A DNA stretch of 6,924 bases, taken from the NCBI GenBank assembly GCA_035529435.1, contig DATKWS010000050.1, positions 1-6,924 of the forward strand, read 5' to 3'. Of the stretch, positions 1 through 6,835 are shown piece after piece. Made by a program: the position numbers and the translations under genes. The DNA comes from DATKWS01 sp035529435 (GTDB taxonomy: Bacteria > Krumholzibacteriota > Krumholzibacteriia > Krumholzibacteriales > Krumholzibacteriaceae). The stretch's first letter is position 1; every line of letters begins with the position of its first letter. Below the pieces are notes generated by a model. That model searched no databases. It saw nothing but the letters and a program-made list of their open reading frames with translations, and was not told the DNA's origin.

Positions 1-360
1 GTAAGCGCCGCGAACAAGAAATTCCAGAAGGAGTTGAATGCGGGAACCGCCGCCCTGGTGCTTCTCGGGGTCCTCGGCCTGGCCGGGGAGCCCGCGTACG
101 GCTACCAGATCATCAAACAGATCGAGGCGACGAGGGAAGACCTGCCGATGATGAAGCAGGGCGCCCTCTATCCCGTTCTGAGGTCTCTCGAGCGGAGCGG
201 CCTGCTCGACAGCACGGTGGAACCGTCGGTCACGGGTCCCCCACGGCGGTACTACCGCATCACCGAAGCAGGTCGCCGGACCCTCGAGGAGTGGACCGGT
301 ATCTGGCACGAAACAAAGACGTTCGTCGATTCGATACTGAAAGGAACGCACGATGCCTGA
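1..360 (+). CDS. PadR-family transcriptional regulator (5' end outside window)
   Basis: A small winged-helix DNA-binding protein of the PadR family, normally a dimeric repressor of nearby membrane or efflux genes. The reading frame is open from base 1 to the TGA at 358-360. Family signatures are visible: KELNAGTAALVLL in the first helix, YGYQIIKQIE, GALYPVLRSLERSGLL (recognition helix region) and GPPRRYYRITEAGRRTLEEW (the wing and the start of the C-terminal helix). A TTG at 34 could be taken as the start, but the only Shine-Dalgarno-like bases (AAGGAG, 28-33) abut it with no spacing. The residues before it (KKFQKE) match how this family usually begins, so I infer that the true start lies just upstream of the window. 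The C-terminus is short, as in the minimal PadR subfamily. The gene overlaps the next one by 8 bases (ATGCCTGA), so the two are almost certainly co-transcribed and translationally coupled. The ligand and operator are not visible. Confidence 0.92.
   Translation, partial: VSAANKKFQKELNAGTAALVLLGVLGLAGEPAYGYQIIKQIEATREDLPMMKQGALYPVLRSLERSGLLDSTVEPSVTGPPRRYYRITEAGRRTLEEWTGIWHETKTFVDSILKGTHDA
339..345 (+). promoter_or_regulatory. Ribosome binding site of the sensor-domain membrane protein
   Basis: GAAAGGA lies inside the last codons of the PadR gene, 7 bases before the ATG at 353. This supports that start and coupled translation of the pair. Confidence 0.7.
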
Positions 361-1246
361 TGGAATTGAACGCTATCTCGATGAGCTGAAACGTTCGCTC
401 ACCGGCTGCGATCCGGCCACGATCCAGGATGCCCTCTCCGATGCGGAGGATCATCTGCGGACCGCCCTGGACCAGACGCTGAGGAACGATCCGAACCGCA
501 TGGAAACGGAGGCATTGCAGATGATAGTCGAGAAATACGGCACGCCGCAGGAGACCGCGGCGGCCTACCGCGAGATCGAGAGCCGTACCACGCCGGCCCT
601 CGCCGGAACGGGCGGCGACGCAGGCGAACGCTCCTGGGCGGGGAAGGTGTTCGGCGTTCTCGCCGAGCCGCGCGCCTACGGCGCGCTCCTCTACATGTTT
701 TTTGCGCTCGCCACGGGAATCATGTACTTCACCTGGACGGTGACGGGGATTTCGCTGTCGGCGGGGCTGATCGTCCTGATCATCGGCCTCCCATTCATCG
801 GCGTATTTTTGCTCTCGATCCACGGTATCGCGCTGGTCGAGGGCCGTATCGTCGAGGCGCTCCTCGGCGTGCGCATGCCCCGTCGCCCCCTCTTCTCGCA
901 GAAGCATCTCGGCGTGTGGCGGCGTTTCAAGACGCTCCTCGGGGACCGCATCACGTGGACCACGATCCTCTACATGATCGTCATGCTCCCGCTTGGGATC
1001 GTCTATTTCACCCTATTCGTCACGATGATGGTATTCGTGCTGCGCCTCATCGGGAGCCCGATCTTCGATCTCATCTTCGATTTCCCGGTGATGATGCTCG
1101 GGGATACGGCGTACTACATACCCGATTGGACCGTGCCGTTCGCCGTTCTCGCCGGAATCATCTGGCTCATCGTCACCCTGCACCTCGCCCGGGTCGTCGG
1201 GCGGATGCACGGCGCCATCGCGAAGAATCTGCTCGTGCGGGATTAG
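353..1246 (+). CDS. HAAS/DUF1700-like and putative sensor domain membrane protein
   Basis: A 297-residue inner-membrane protein. Residues 1-80 are a soluble, charged helical domain (IERYLDELKRSL, DALSDAEDHLRTAL, IVEKYGTPQETAAAYREIE) resembling the DUF1700/HAAS domain often encoded beside PadR regulators. A Gly/Ala-rich linker at 83-92 follows. Residues about 98-285 resemble the Pfam 'putative sensor' membrane domain, with four hydrophobic segments near 110-132, 136-160, 203-232 and 262-283. The typical central stretch, with a basic segment and a Gly-Asp-Arg then Thr-Trp start to the second half (197-203), is present. The two halves look duplicated (LLYMFFALATGIMYFT against ILYMIVMLPLGIVYFT). 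There is no kinase, ATPase or other catalytic domain, so this is not a histidine kinase. The role is inferred: membrane sensing or modulation linked to the partner PadR protein. The ATG at 353 has a good ribosome binding site, and the stop TAG (1244-1246) overlaps the stop of the convergent RND gene. Confidence 0.85.
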   Translation: MPDGIERYLDELKRSLTGCDPATIQDALSDAEDHLRTALDQTLRNDPNRMETEALQMIVEKYGTPQETAAAYREIESRTTPALAGTGGDAGERSWAGKVFGVLAEPRAYGALLYMFFALATGIMYFTWTVTGISLSAGLIVLIIGLPFIGVFLLSIHGIALVEGRIVEALLGVRMPRRPLFSQKHLGVWRRFKTLLGDRITWTTILYMIVMLPLGIVYFTLFVTMMVFVLRLIGSPIFDLIFDFPVMMLGDTAYYIPDWTVPFAVLAGIIWLIVTLHLARVVGRMHGAIAKNLLVRD

Positions 1247-4200
1247 CTCTCCCGTCTCCCCGCCGGCGTCAGCCGATCAAAGATCGTGTAGACGGCGGGA
1301 ATCACGAACAGGGTGAAGAACGCCGATATCAGCACGCCGCCGATCTGGACGATCGCCATCGGGGCACGGATCTCGAGGCCCGCACCGCCGACCATCTGCG
1401 GGATCATGCCGACGGCGATGGCGAGGTTCGCCATGAGGATCGGCCTGAGCTTGATGGGACACGCCTCGAGCAGTGCCTCCCTCGCTCCCTTTCCCTGCTT
1501 GCGCAGCTGCGCCGTGTAATCGAGCATCAGAATCGCATTGTTTACGACGATCCCCACGAGCATCACGACCGACATCAGGGAGAAGATATTGATCGTCTCT
1601 CCCGAGAGGAAGAGGGCGATCGAAACGCCGATCAGGGCCAGCGGCAGGGTTACCATCACGGTTATGGGGTGAATGAAACTCTCCAGTATCGCCGCCATCA
1701 CGATGTAGATCAGAACGATCGCGAGTATGAGGGCAGTGAAGATCGAGGCGAACGACTCGTCCTGTATCTCGGCGTACCCGCCGTACTGGACCGTCACGTT
1801 CGGCGGGACCGTTATATTTTTCAACTTCTCATCGATCAAGGCGCGCGCCTCGCTGAGCGAGCCGGTGGCGATATTGGCCGAGACCTCGATCTTTCGCTGC
1901 TTGTCCCTTCGCTGTATCTCGGCTTCGCCGGCCTTGCCCCTGATCTCGCCGACGTCGGCGAGCGGAACGGTGAATCCGGCCCGGCTCGGTATCGGTATAT
2001 CCTCGATGAACGCGGGATCCCTCCGTGCGTTCTCGGAGTACTTGACGACGATGTTGTATTCCTCGCCCTCCTCACGGTATACGCCCGCCTCCTGCCCCTC
2101 GTACGCGGTCCGGAGCATCATCCCCATCTCGGCCGCCGTGAGATCGCGGTCGACGAGCTGCCTGCGGCGCGGGATGATGTTGATCTCGGGCTTTCCCGCC
2201 TCGCGGCTCGTCTGCACTTCGACGAGGCCCGGGATCGCCTCGACGACGGCCAGAACGCGATCGGCCGTCTCATCGAGCGCCGCCTGGTTGTTCGAGAGGA
2301 TCTCGATGGCGAGCTCGGCCCCGCCTCCGGTCTCGCGCTCCTCCTCCGTGACGAGGATCTGCGCATCGGGTATGCCGGCGAGCTCGGGCCGTATGATGCC
2401 CATGAATTCGGTCACGTGGACTTCCCGCTCCTTGAGATCAACGAGCGTCGCGATGATGGCGGCATCTTCGACCCCTCGGTCCCCGCCGCCGATCTTCACG
2501 ATGACGCCCTCCACCTCGGGATGCGTCCTCAGTATATCCTCGACACGTGAGGCGACCTCCCGCGTCCGCTCGATACTGGTCCCGGGGGGAAGCTCGAGCT
2601 GGACGATCACCATGTTCTGGTCGATCTTCGGCATGAACTCGCCGCCGGCGAAACCGAACAGGAAGATCGCGAAGACAAATCCGACGGCGGACACGGTGAT
2701 CGGGATCCACCGGCGCCTGAGGAATACCGCGAGAAGATCCCGGTAACCGTTCGACATCCGCGTATAAAATGCATCCCATCGCCGTCCCAGGCACTCCCCG
2801 CGGCATTCGTACCGCTCATCCCCGGGCTGGGCTTTGGGCTTCAGGAGCCGCGCCGAGAGCATCGGAACGATCGTGAAGCATACGATCAGAGAGAAGATCG
2901 TGGCGTAGACCACCGTGAGGCCGAACTGGAGAAAGAAACGGCCGATGATGCCGCTCATGAACGCGATCGGGGTGAAAACCACCATATTCGTCAGTGTCGA
3001 GGCCATCACCGCCACGGCAACCCCGGCCGTTCCCTTGATGGCGGCCTCGTGCGGATCCATCCCGTCATGGACGAAACGGCTGATATTCTCGATCACGACG
3101 ATCGAGTTCGTCACGAGCGTTCCGATCGAGATGCCGAGCGCCATCAGCGTCATGATATTCACCGTGAATCCCGAGGCGTCCAGGAGGAGGAACGTCGCCA
3201 CGACGGACGTCGGCATCGAGATTGCCGCGATGACGGTCTGGCGCCAGCTATGAAGGAATATCAGCAGGAGTATCGCCGTGAGAAGGATGCCGATCATGAT
3301 GTTCTGCAACACGTCGCGCACCGACTCATCGACGAAGATGGCCGAATCGTGCGAGATATTTATCTCTATATCGGGATCGACCGTTGCCCTCAGCTCGTCG
3401 AGCGATTCGTACACGTCGCGCGCGATCTGGACGGTGTTGCCGTCCGAGCGCTTGTTGACCGACAGGCCGATCACCGCCTGGCCGTTGTACGTCGAGGACT
3501 CGCGCAGCTCCTCCGTGGTATCGAGTATATCGGCGACCTCGGACAGCGGCACCGAGCCCCCGGACGGAAGCGGCAGGCGGAATTCGGCCAGCTCCTCGGG
3601 GGACGCAACCTCACCCGCCATCCGGAGGGTGATCTCGCGCGGGCCCCTCGTGATATGGCCGGTGGGGACGTTCAGGTTCCCCGCCGCTACGACGCCCATG
3701 ATATCGAGGAGACTGAGCCCGTACGGCCGGAGCCGCTCCGGATCGACCTCGACGCGTATCTCGCGTTCCCGTTTACCGGTGATCGTCACCTCGGCGACGC
3801 CGTCGATCCGGTTGAGACGCTCCTTGATCACCTTGTCGGCGACCCGGTATATCTCCTCGAGCGGGCGGGGCGCCGACACGGCGATCTCGATGATCGGGAA
3901 TCCCTGTATGTCGAACTTCTGGATCACCGACTGTTCGGCGTCCTCCGGCATGTCGGCCTGTATCGCGTCGACCTTGTCCTTGACGTCGATCGCATCGAGA
4001 TCGACGTCGGTCTCGAGCTCGAACTCGATAAAGACCATAGAAACGTTTTCACGGGAGATCGACTGGAGATCCTTGACGTTCGCGATCGTCGATACGGCGT
4101 CCTCGATCTTCTTCGTCACCTGGCTCTCGACCTCTCCGGGCGAAGCGCCGGGATATATGGTCGTGACCATCACGAACGGGAACTCCACGTTGGGCATCAT

Positions 4201-4305
4201 CTCGACCGCCAGGCGGTTGTACGAGTAGAATCCGAGCACGACGAATGCGAGGAGCAGCATCGTCGTGAGCACGGGGCGCTGAACGAATATCCTGAGCAGG
4301 TTCAT
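1243..4305 (-). CDS. RND-family efflux permease (HAE1/AcrB-like) with variant proton-relay residues
   Basis: A 1020-residue inner-membrane transporter, close to the usual 1020-1050 of the family. It would work as a trimer with the adaptor and outer-membrane channel encoded just upstream. The fold is complete: TM1 near 9-27; a large periplasmic loop (about 30-330); TM2-TM6 (336-352, 358-375, 383-405, about 430-450 and 455-482); a cytoplasmic linker; TM7 (533-553); a second periplasmic loop; then TM8-TM12 (853-873, 878-900, 905-925, about 955-975 and 985-1010). Family motifs include YPGASPGEVE near 51, IVVIEN after TM4, GEFMPKIDQN near 554, ESFIHPITVM (875-884), LPLALIG and KLRPILM (952-958). 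The TM4 position that is Asp-Asp in AcrB reads Thr399-Asn400. The TM10 Lys position reads Asn922. The TM11 Arg and Thr positions read Lys952 and Ala959. A Cys-x3-Cys pair (501, 505) sits in the linker. The start ATG at 4305 has GGAGG 9 bases before it. Substrate class is unknown; multidrug, lipid or metabolite export are all possible. Confidence 0.95.
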   Translation of the reverse strand: MNLLRIFVQRPVLTTMLLLAFVVLGFYSYNRLAVEMMPNVEFPFVMVTTIYPGASPGEVESQVTKKIEDAVSTIANVKDLQSISRENVSMVFIEFELETDVDLDAIDVKDKVDAIQADMPEDAEQSVIQKFDIQGFPIIEIAVSAPRPLEEIYRVADKVIKERLNRIDGVAEVTITGKREREIRVEVDPERLRPYGLSLLDIMGVVAAGNLNVPTGHITRGPREITLRMAGEVASPEELAEFRLPLPSGGSVPLSEVADILDTTEELRESSTYNGQAVIGLSVNKRSDGNTVQIARDVYESLDELRATVDPDIEINISHDSAIFVDESVRDVLQNIMIGILLTAILLLIFLHSWRQTVIAAISMPTSVVATFLLLDASGFTVNIMTLMALGISIGTLVTNSIVVIENISRFVHDGMDPHEAAIKGTAGVAVAVMASTLTNMVVFTPIAFMSGIIGRFFLQFGLTVVYATIFSLIVCFTIVPMLSARLLKPKAQPGDERYECRGECLGRRWDAFYTRMSNGYRDLLAVFLRRRWIPITVSAVGFVFAIFLFGFAGGEFMPKIDQNMVIVQLELPPGTSIERTREVASRVEDILRTHPEVEGVIVKIGGGDRGVEDAAIIATLVDLKEREVHVTEFMGIIRPELAGIPDAQILVTEEERETGGGAELAIEILSNNQAALDETADRVLAVVEAIPGLVEVQTSREAGKPEINIIPRRRQLVDRDLTAAEMGMMLRTAYEGQEAGVYREEGEEYNIVVKYSENARRDPAFIEDIPIPSRAGFTVPLADVGEIRGKAGEAEIQRRDKQRKIEVSANIATGSLSEARALIDEKLKNITVPPNVTVQYGGYAEIQDESFASIFTALILAIVLIYIVMAAILESFIHPITVMVTLPLALIGVSIALFLSGETINIFSLMSVVMLVGIVVNNAILMLDYTAQLRKQGKGAREALLEACPIKLRPILMANLAIAVGMIPQMVGGAGLEIRAPMAIVQIGGVLISAFFTLFVIPAVYTIFDRLTPAGRRES

Positions 4306-4311
4306 CGCGGA

Positions 4312-5424
4312 CTACCTCCCCTCCCCGCCACTGATGATCTTGACGAGGTCTCCGTCGCGGATCATCGTCTTGCCGAAGGTGACGGCGAGATCGCCGGCCC
4401 CGACTCCCGAAATGATTTCGACCTCGTCCGCCGTCCGGAGCCCCGTCTCGACGGTGCGGAGGCGCGCATAGTGCTTGCCCCCGGCGCCCGGCTCGACCAC
4501 GAAGATCTCGTAATGATCGTTGGATTGCATCGTGCAATCGACCGGGACCTTCACGATCCCATGCCGGTCGCCGGTCCGGACGCGGAATGAGACGAGGAGG
4601 CCGGGAATGAGTTTCCCGTCGGGATTCGGAAAGAGGGCCTCACCCTCGAGCAGATGGTTCTTCGGATCGGCGGCCAGATCGAGCTCGTTGATATACCCCT
4701 CGCCGGAATCGCCGGTCCCCCGCGAGTACCATATCGCTTTCTGGCCCATGCGGAGGGCGAGTGCCTGGCGGCTCCCCGCATCGAAGACGATCCTGACCGA
4801 ATCGGTACGCGCGACCCAGGCGAGCGGCCTTTGCGCCTCCGCCATCTCACCCTTCTTCACGTTCACGGCCGTGACGACTCCCGCGTGCGTGACGACGAGG
4901 TTGATGCCTTCGCTGGCGTTCGCGAGATCCGACTTCGCCACCTCGAGCGCGAGCTCGGCCTTGTCGAGCGCCTGCTCGGAGATCGCGCCTTCCTCGTAGA
5001 GGGTGCGCATCCGCTTCGCATCGGCCAGGGCGTCCTCGTAGACGGCCTTGGACCGGTTGTAGGAATGCAGCATCGGATTCGGAGCGGTCTTCTCGAGGCG
5101 GACAATGACATCGCCCGCTTTGACCCGGTCCCCTTCCTGCTTCATGACATCGATCACGCGGATCGTGTTTGTCGAGATGATGGGGTACTGGAAGGAGCCC
5201 TCGACCGTTCCGGCCAGGGTGATCCACACCTCGAGATCGCCGAGCTCCGCGGCGGCGACCTCGACCGGCTTGCCCTCGCTCTCCTGGACGGAGCGGATGC
5301 TGGCATAGCTCTCTTTCCGGCTCAGCTGCCAGAATCTCACGGCGAAAACGGCGATGACCGCTATGATGACGATCCAGAGTATCGCCCTGCCCCGGCCCCG
5401 TTTCGGCTTCAAAGTATCATTCAT
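4312..5424 (-). CDS. RND efflux periplasmic adaptor (membrane fusion protein, HlyD/AcrA family)
   Basis: A 370-residue adaptor that would bridge the RND permease and the outer-membrane channel. The N-terminus is basic (KPKRGRGR), followed by one membrane helix at about 14-32 and no lipobox cysteine, so it is anchored by a transmembrane segment rather than by lipid. After this come the first lipoyl half (about 76-111, with EGDRVKAGDVIVRLE), a short helical hairpin (about 117-170), the second lipoyl half (about 172-205, with HAGVVTAVNVKKGEMAE) and beta-barrel and membrane-proximal domains (about 206-370, including VPVDCTMQ and ETGLRTADEVEIISGVGAGD). The consensus glycine in the first lipoyl half seems to be Ile88. 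The start ATG at 5424 has AAGGAGA 6 bases before it. The frame stays open upstream to 5469, but that stretch overlaps the channel gene and lacks such a site; a GTG directly before the ATG is a weaker alternative. The gene begins 13 bases after the channel gene stop and ends 6 bases before the permease. Confidence 0.93.
   Translation of the reverse strand: MNDTLKPKRGRGRAILWIVIIAVIAVFAVRFWQLSRKESYASIRSVQESEGKPVEVAAAELGDLEVWITLAGTVEGSFQYPIISTNTIRVIDVMKQEGDRVKAGDVIVRLEKTAPNPMLHSYNRSKAVYEDALADAKRMRTLYEEGAISEQALDKAELALEVAKSDLANASEGINLVVTHAGVVTAVNVKKGEMAEAQRPLAWVARTDSVRIVFDAGSRQALALRMGQKAIWYSRGTGDSGEGYINELDLAADPKNHLLEGEALFPNPDGKLIPGLLVSFRVRTGDRHGIVKVPVDCTMQSNDHYEIFVVEPGAGGKHYARLRTVETGLRTADEVEIISGVGAGDLAVTFGKTMIRDGDLVKIISGGEGR
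4315..4320 (-). promoter_or_regulatory. Ribosome binding site of the RND permease
   Basis: On the minus strand GGGAGG lies in the last two codons before the stop of the adaptor gene, 9 bases ahead of the ATG at 4305. It fixes the permease start and suggests coupled translation with the adaptor. Confidence 0.75.
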
Positions 5425-5430
5425 CACGTG

Positions 5431-5437
5431 TCTCCTT
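5431..5437 (-). promoter_or_regulatory. Ribosome binding site of the adaptor gene
   Basis: On the minus strand AAGGAGA begins directly after the TAG stop of the outer-membrane channel gene (5438-5440) and stands 6 bases before the ATG at 5424. It decides the adaptor start in favour of this ATG over upstream codons. Confidence 0.8.
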
Positions 5438-6835
5438 CTACTGCATGCTCTCGACGTCGTTGAATCCATCGGTTCCGACGGCCAGCTCGAGGTAGGCCCG
5501 CGCCATGCTGCACGAGTACAGCGCCTCGGCGAGATGGCCGCGCGCCGTCGTCATGGCAAGCTCCGCATCGAGCCGCTCGAGGGGGGTCGCCAGGCCGTTC
5601 CGGAGGCGTACCAGCGCGAGGCGATACGCTTCCTCCGCCAGGCGAACCGTTTCACGGCGACCTTCGAATGCGGTCAGCGCACTCTCGAGATTGAGCCGGG
5701 CCTGCTGTACGGCGATCTCCTTGTCGCGTGTCACGCGATCCAACTCCAGCTCGGCGACTCTCAGGTTCGCCCTGGACTCCCTGATCTTTCCCTTGGCATT
5801 GAAACCGTCGAATATCGGTATCTGCAATCCCACCTGCACGGCGGCGATCTTGGCCACCAGCGCTCCCTCCGGTAGAAAATTCTTTGACCACTGCGACTGG
5901 ATCGCATAGTAGGCGTTGAGCCGGAGCATCGGGTACCGCTCGGCCCTGGCAATCCGGAGGAACTGTTTTCGCGCTTCTATAGTGTGCTCGATCGTCTTGA
6001 TATCGGCGCTCTTGGCCCGCATCGCGGCGAGCAGCGTTTCGAGGTCGTATGCATGATCGACCGCCGTCAACGAATCGGTCAGGGCGACCGCGGTATCGGG
6101 CTCCAGCCCGCAACGCCGCCGAAGCACAATCATCGCCTGGTCGAGGGCGTTCCGCGCCGCAACGAGGGGAACCCTCCTGTTGGCGAGCTCGACCTCCGCG
6201 CGCATCACGTCGAACCGGCTTATCGTTCCCTCGGCGAAACCGGCGCGGGCGACCCGCATCGCTTCCTCGGTTTCCTGCATCGCCTTTTCGGCGATTCGGA
6301 CGAATTCGGATGCGAGCAGCACACCGAAGTAGGCCTCCTTTACACTGAAGCGCACGTAGTCGGAGGCGGCGGTCTGCCGGTACCGGAACGAGCTGAGGTA
6401 CTGGCGGGCCGCAGCGAGACCGGCTGAGACACGCCCCGCCGCCCAGAGAATCTGCGTGAGGTTGGCCGCTCCATAGAAATCGTTGTCCTCGCCGATCTCC
6501 ACCTTCGCCGGCGAATCGGGGTCTTCCCGGAACTCCTCCGGCAGGAAGAATGCGGGCTTCAGTATGTTCCGTCCGTACTGGCCCGTTACGCTGAGCTGCG
6601 GCAGGGCGGCGGATTTGGCCTGCGTCACCTGGGCCTCGGCGGTGGTAACGGCCATGCCGGCCTGGCGGAGCGCCTCGTCGTTCTCGAGCCCCAGTTCGAT
6701 CGCCCTTTCGAGACTGAGAACAACCGGCTCCCCGCACGCCCCCGCCGTGTGGACACCCAGTATCGCGGCCGTGAATATCATCACTGTCGCCGCCCGCACC
6801 GTAGTGGAAATTCCCCGTATCCGTCTCCCTGCCAT
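5438..6835 (-). CDS. TolC/OprM-family outer-membrane efflux channel
   Basis: A 465-residue outer-membrane factor that would trimerise into the beta-barrel and alpha-helical exit duct of the efflux pump. Residues 1 to about 33 form an export signal with a basic start (AGRRIRG) and a hydrophobic core (AATVMIFTAAILGV). Cleavage is expected near Ala33-Cys34 or Gly35-Glu36. The two-fold OEP repeat is clear. The first copy begins VVLSLERAIELGLENDEAL (38-56) and carries GFAEGTISRFDVMRAEVELA (199-218). The second begins near 264 and carries VGLQIPIFDGFNAKGKIRES (335-354) and LRNGLATPLERLDAEL (411-426). Long helices rich in Ala, Glu, Arg and Leu separate the strand segments, as expected. The ATG at 6835 has GGAGG 7 bases before it and overlaps the TAA of an upstream gene (TAATG), so it is probably translated by coupling. 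The promoter is therefore further upstream, outside the window. The length is typical for the family. Confidence 0.95.
   Translation of the reverse strand: MAGRRIRGISTTVRAATVMIFTAAILGVHTAGACGEPVVLSLERAIELGLENDEALRQAGMAVTTAEAQVTQAKSAALPQLSVTGQYGRNILKPAFFLPEEFREDPDSPAKVEIGEDNDFYGAANLTQILWAAGRVSAGLAAARQYLSSFRYRQTAASDYVRFSVKEAYFGVLLASEFVRIAEKAMQETEEAMRVARAGFAEGTISRFDVMRAEVELANRRVPLVAARNALDQAMIVLRRRCGLEPDTAVALTDSLTAVDHAYDLETLLAAMRAKSADIKTIEHTIEARKQFLRIARAERYPMLRLNAYYAIQSQWSKNFLPEGALVAKIAAVQVGLQIPIFDGFNAKGKIRESRANLRVAELELDRVTRDKEIAVQQARLNLESALTAFEGRRETVRLAEEAYRLALVRLRNGLATPLERLDAELAMTTARGHLAEALYSCSMARAYLELAVGTDGFNDVESMQ

Noticed and set aside
34..36. TTG as the start of the PadR gene
   Set aside because: The AAGGAG directly abuts it with no spacing, and upstream in-frame residues fit the family N-terminus; a start outside the window is more likely.
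260..907. Minus-strand frame of 215 codons across the PadR and sensor genes
   Set aside because: Antisense shadow with no motif; the plus-strand genes have family signatures and coupled starts.
1238..1254. Short inverted repeat CGGGA/TCCCG around the converging stop codons
   Set aside because: A stem of only 5 base pairs with a 7-base loop and no T-run on either strand; not enough for an intrinsic terminator.
916..2550. Plus-strand open frame of 544 codons running from the sensor gene into the antisense of the RND gene
   Set aside because: Rich in Arg, Asp and His with no family motif and no ribosome binding site; it is the GC-rich shadow of two well-supported genes.
1243..4305. RND gene as a decayed pseudogene because relay residues are missing
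   Set aside because: The frame is intact over 1020 codons with conserved structural motifs and tight operon spacing; changes at all relay positions look like divergence, not decay.
3049..4590. Plus-strand open frame of 513 codons antisense to the RND and adaptor genes
   Set aside because: Composition is Asp/Arg/His-rich and non-protein-like; the opposite strand carries clear RND and adaptor motifs across the same bases.
5425..5469. N-terminal extension of the adaptor by 15 residues
   Set aside because: It would overlap the channel gene, lacks a spaced ribosome binding site, and the ATG at 5424 has an excellent one.
5652..6737. Minus-strand frame of 361 codons inside the channel gene
   Set aside because: It lies in another frame of the same strand as the TolC-like gene, is rich in Arg, Gly and Pro, and has no recognisable domain.
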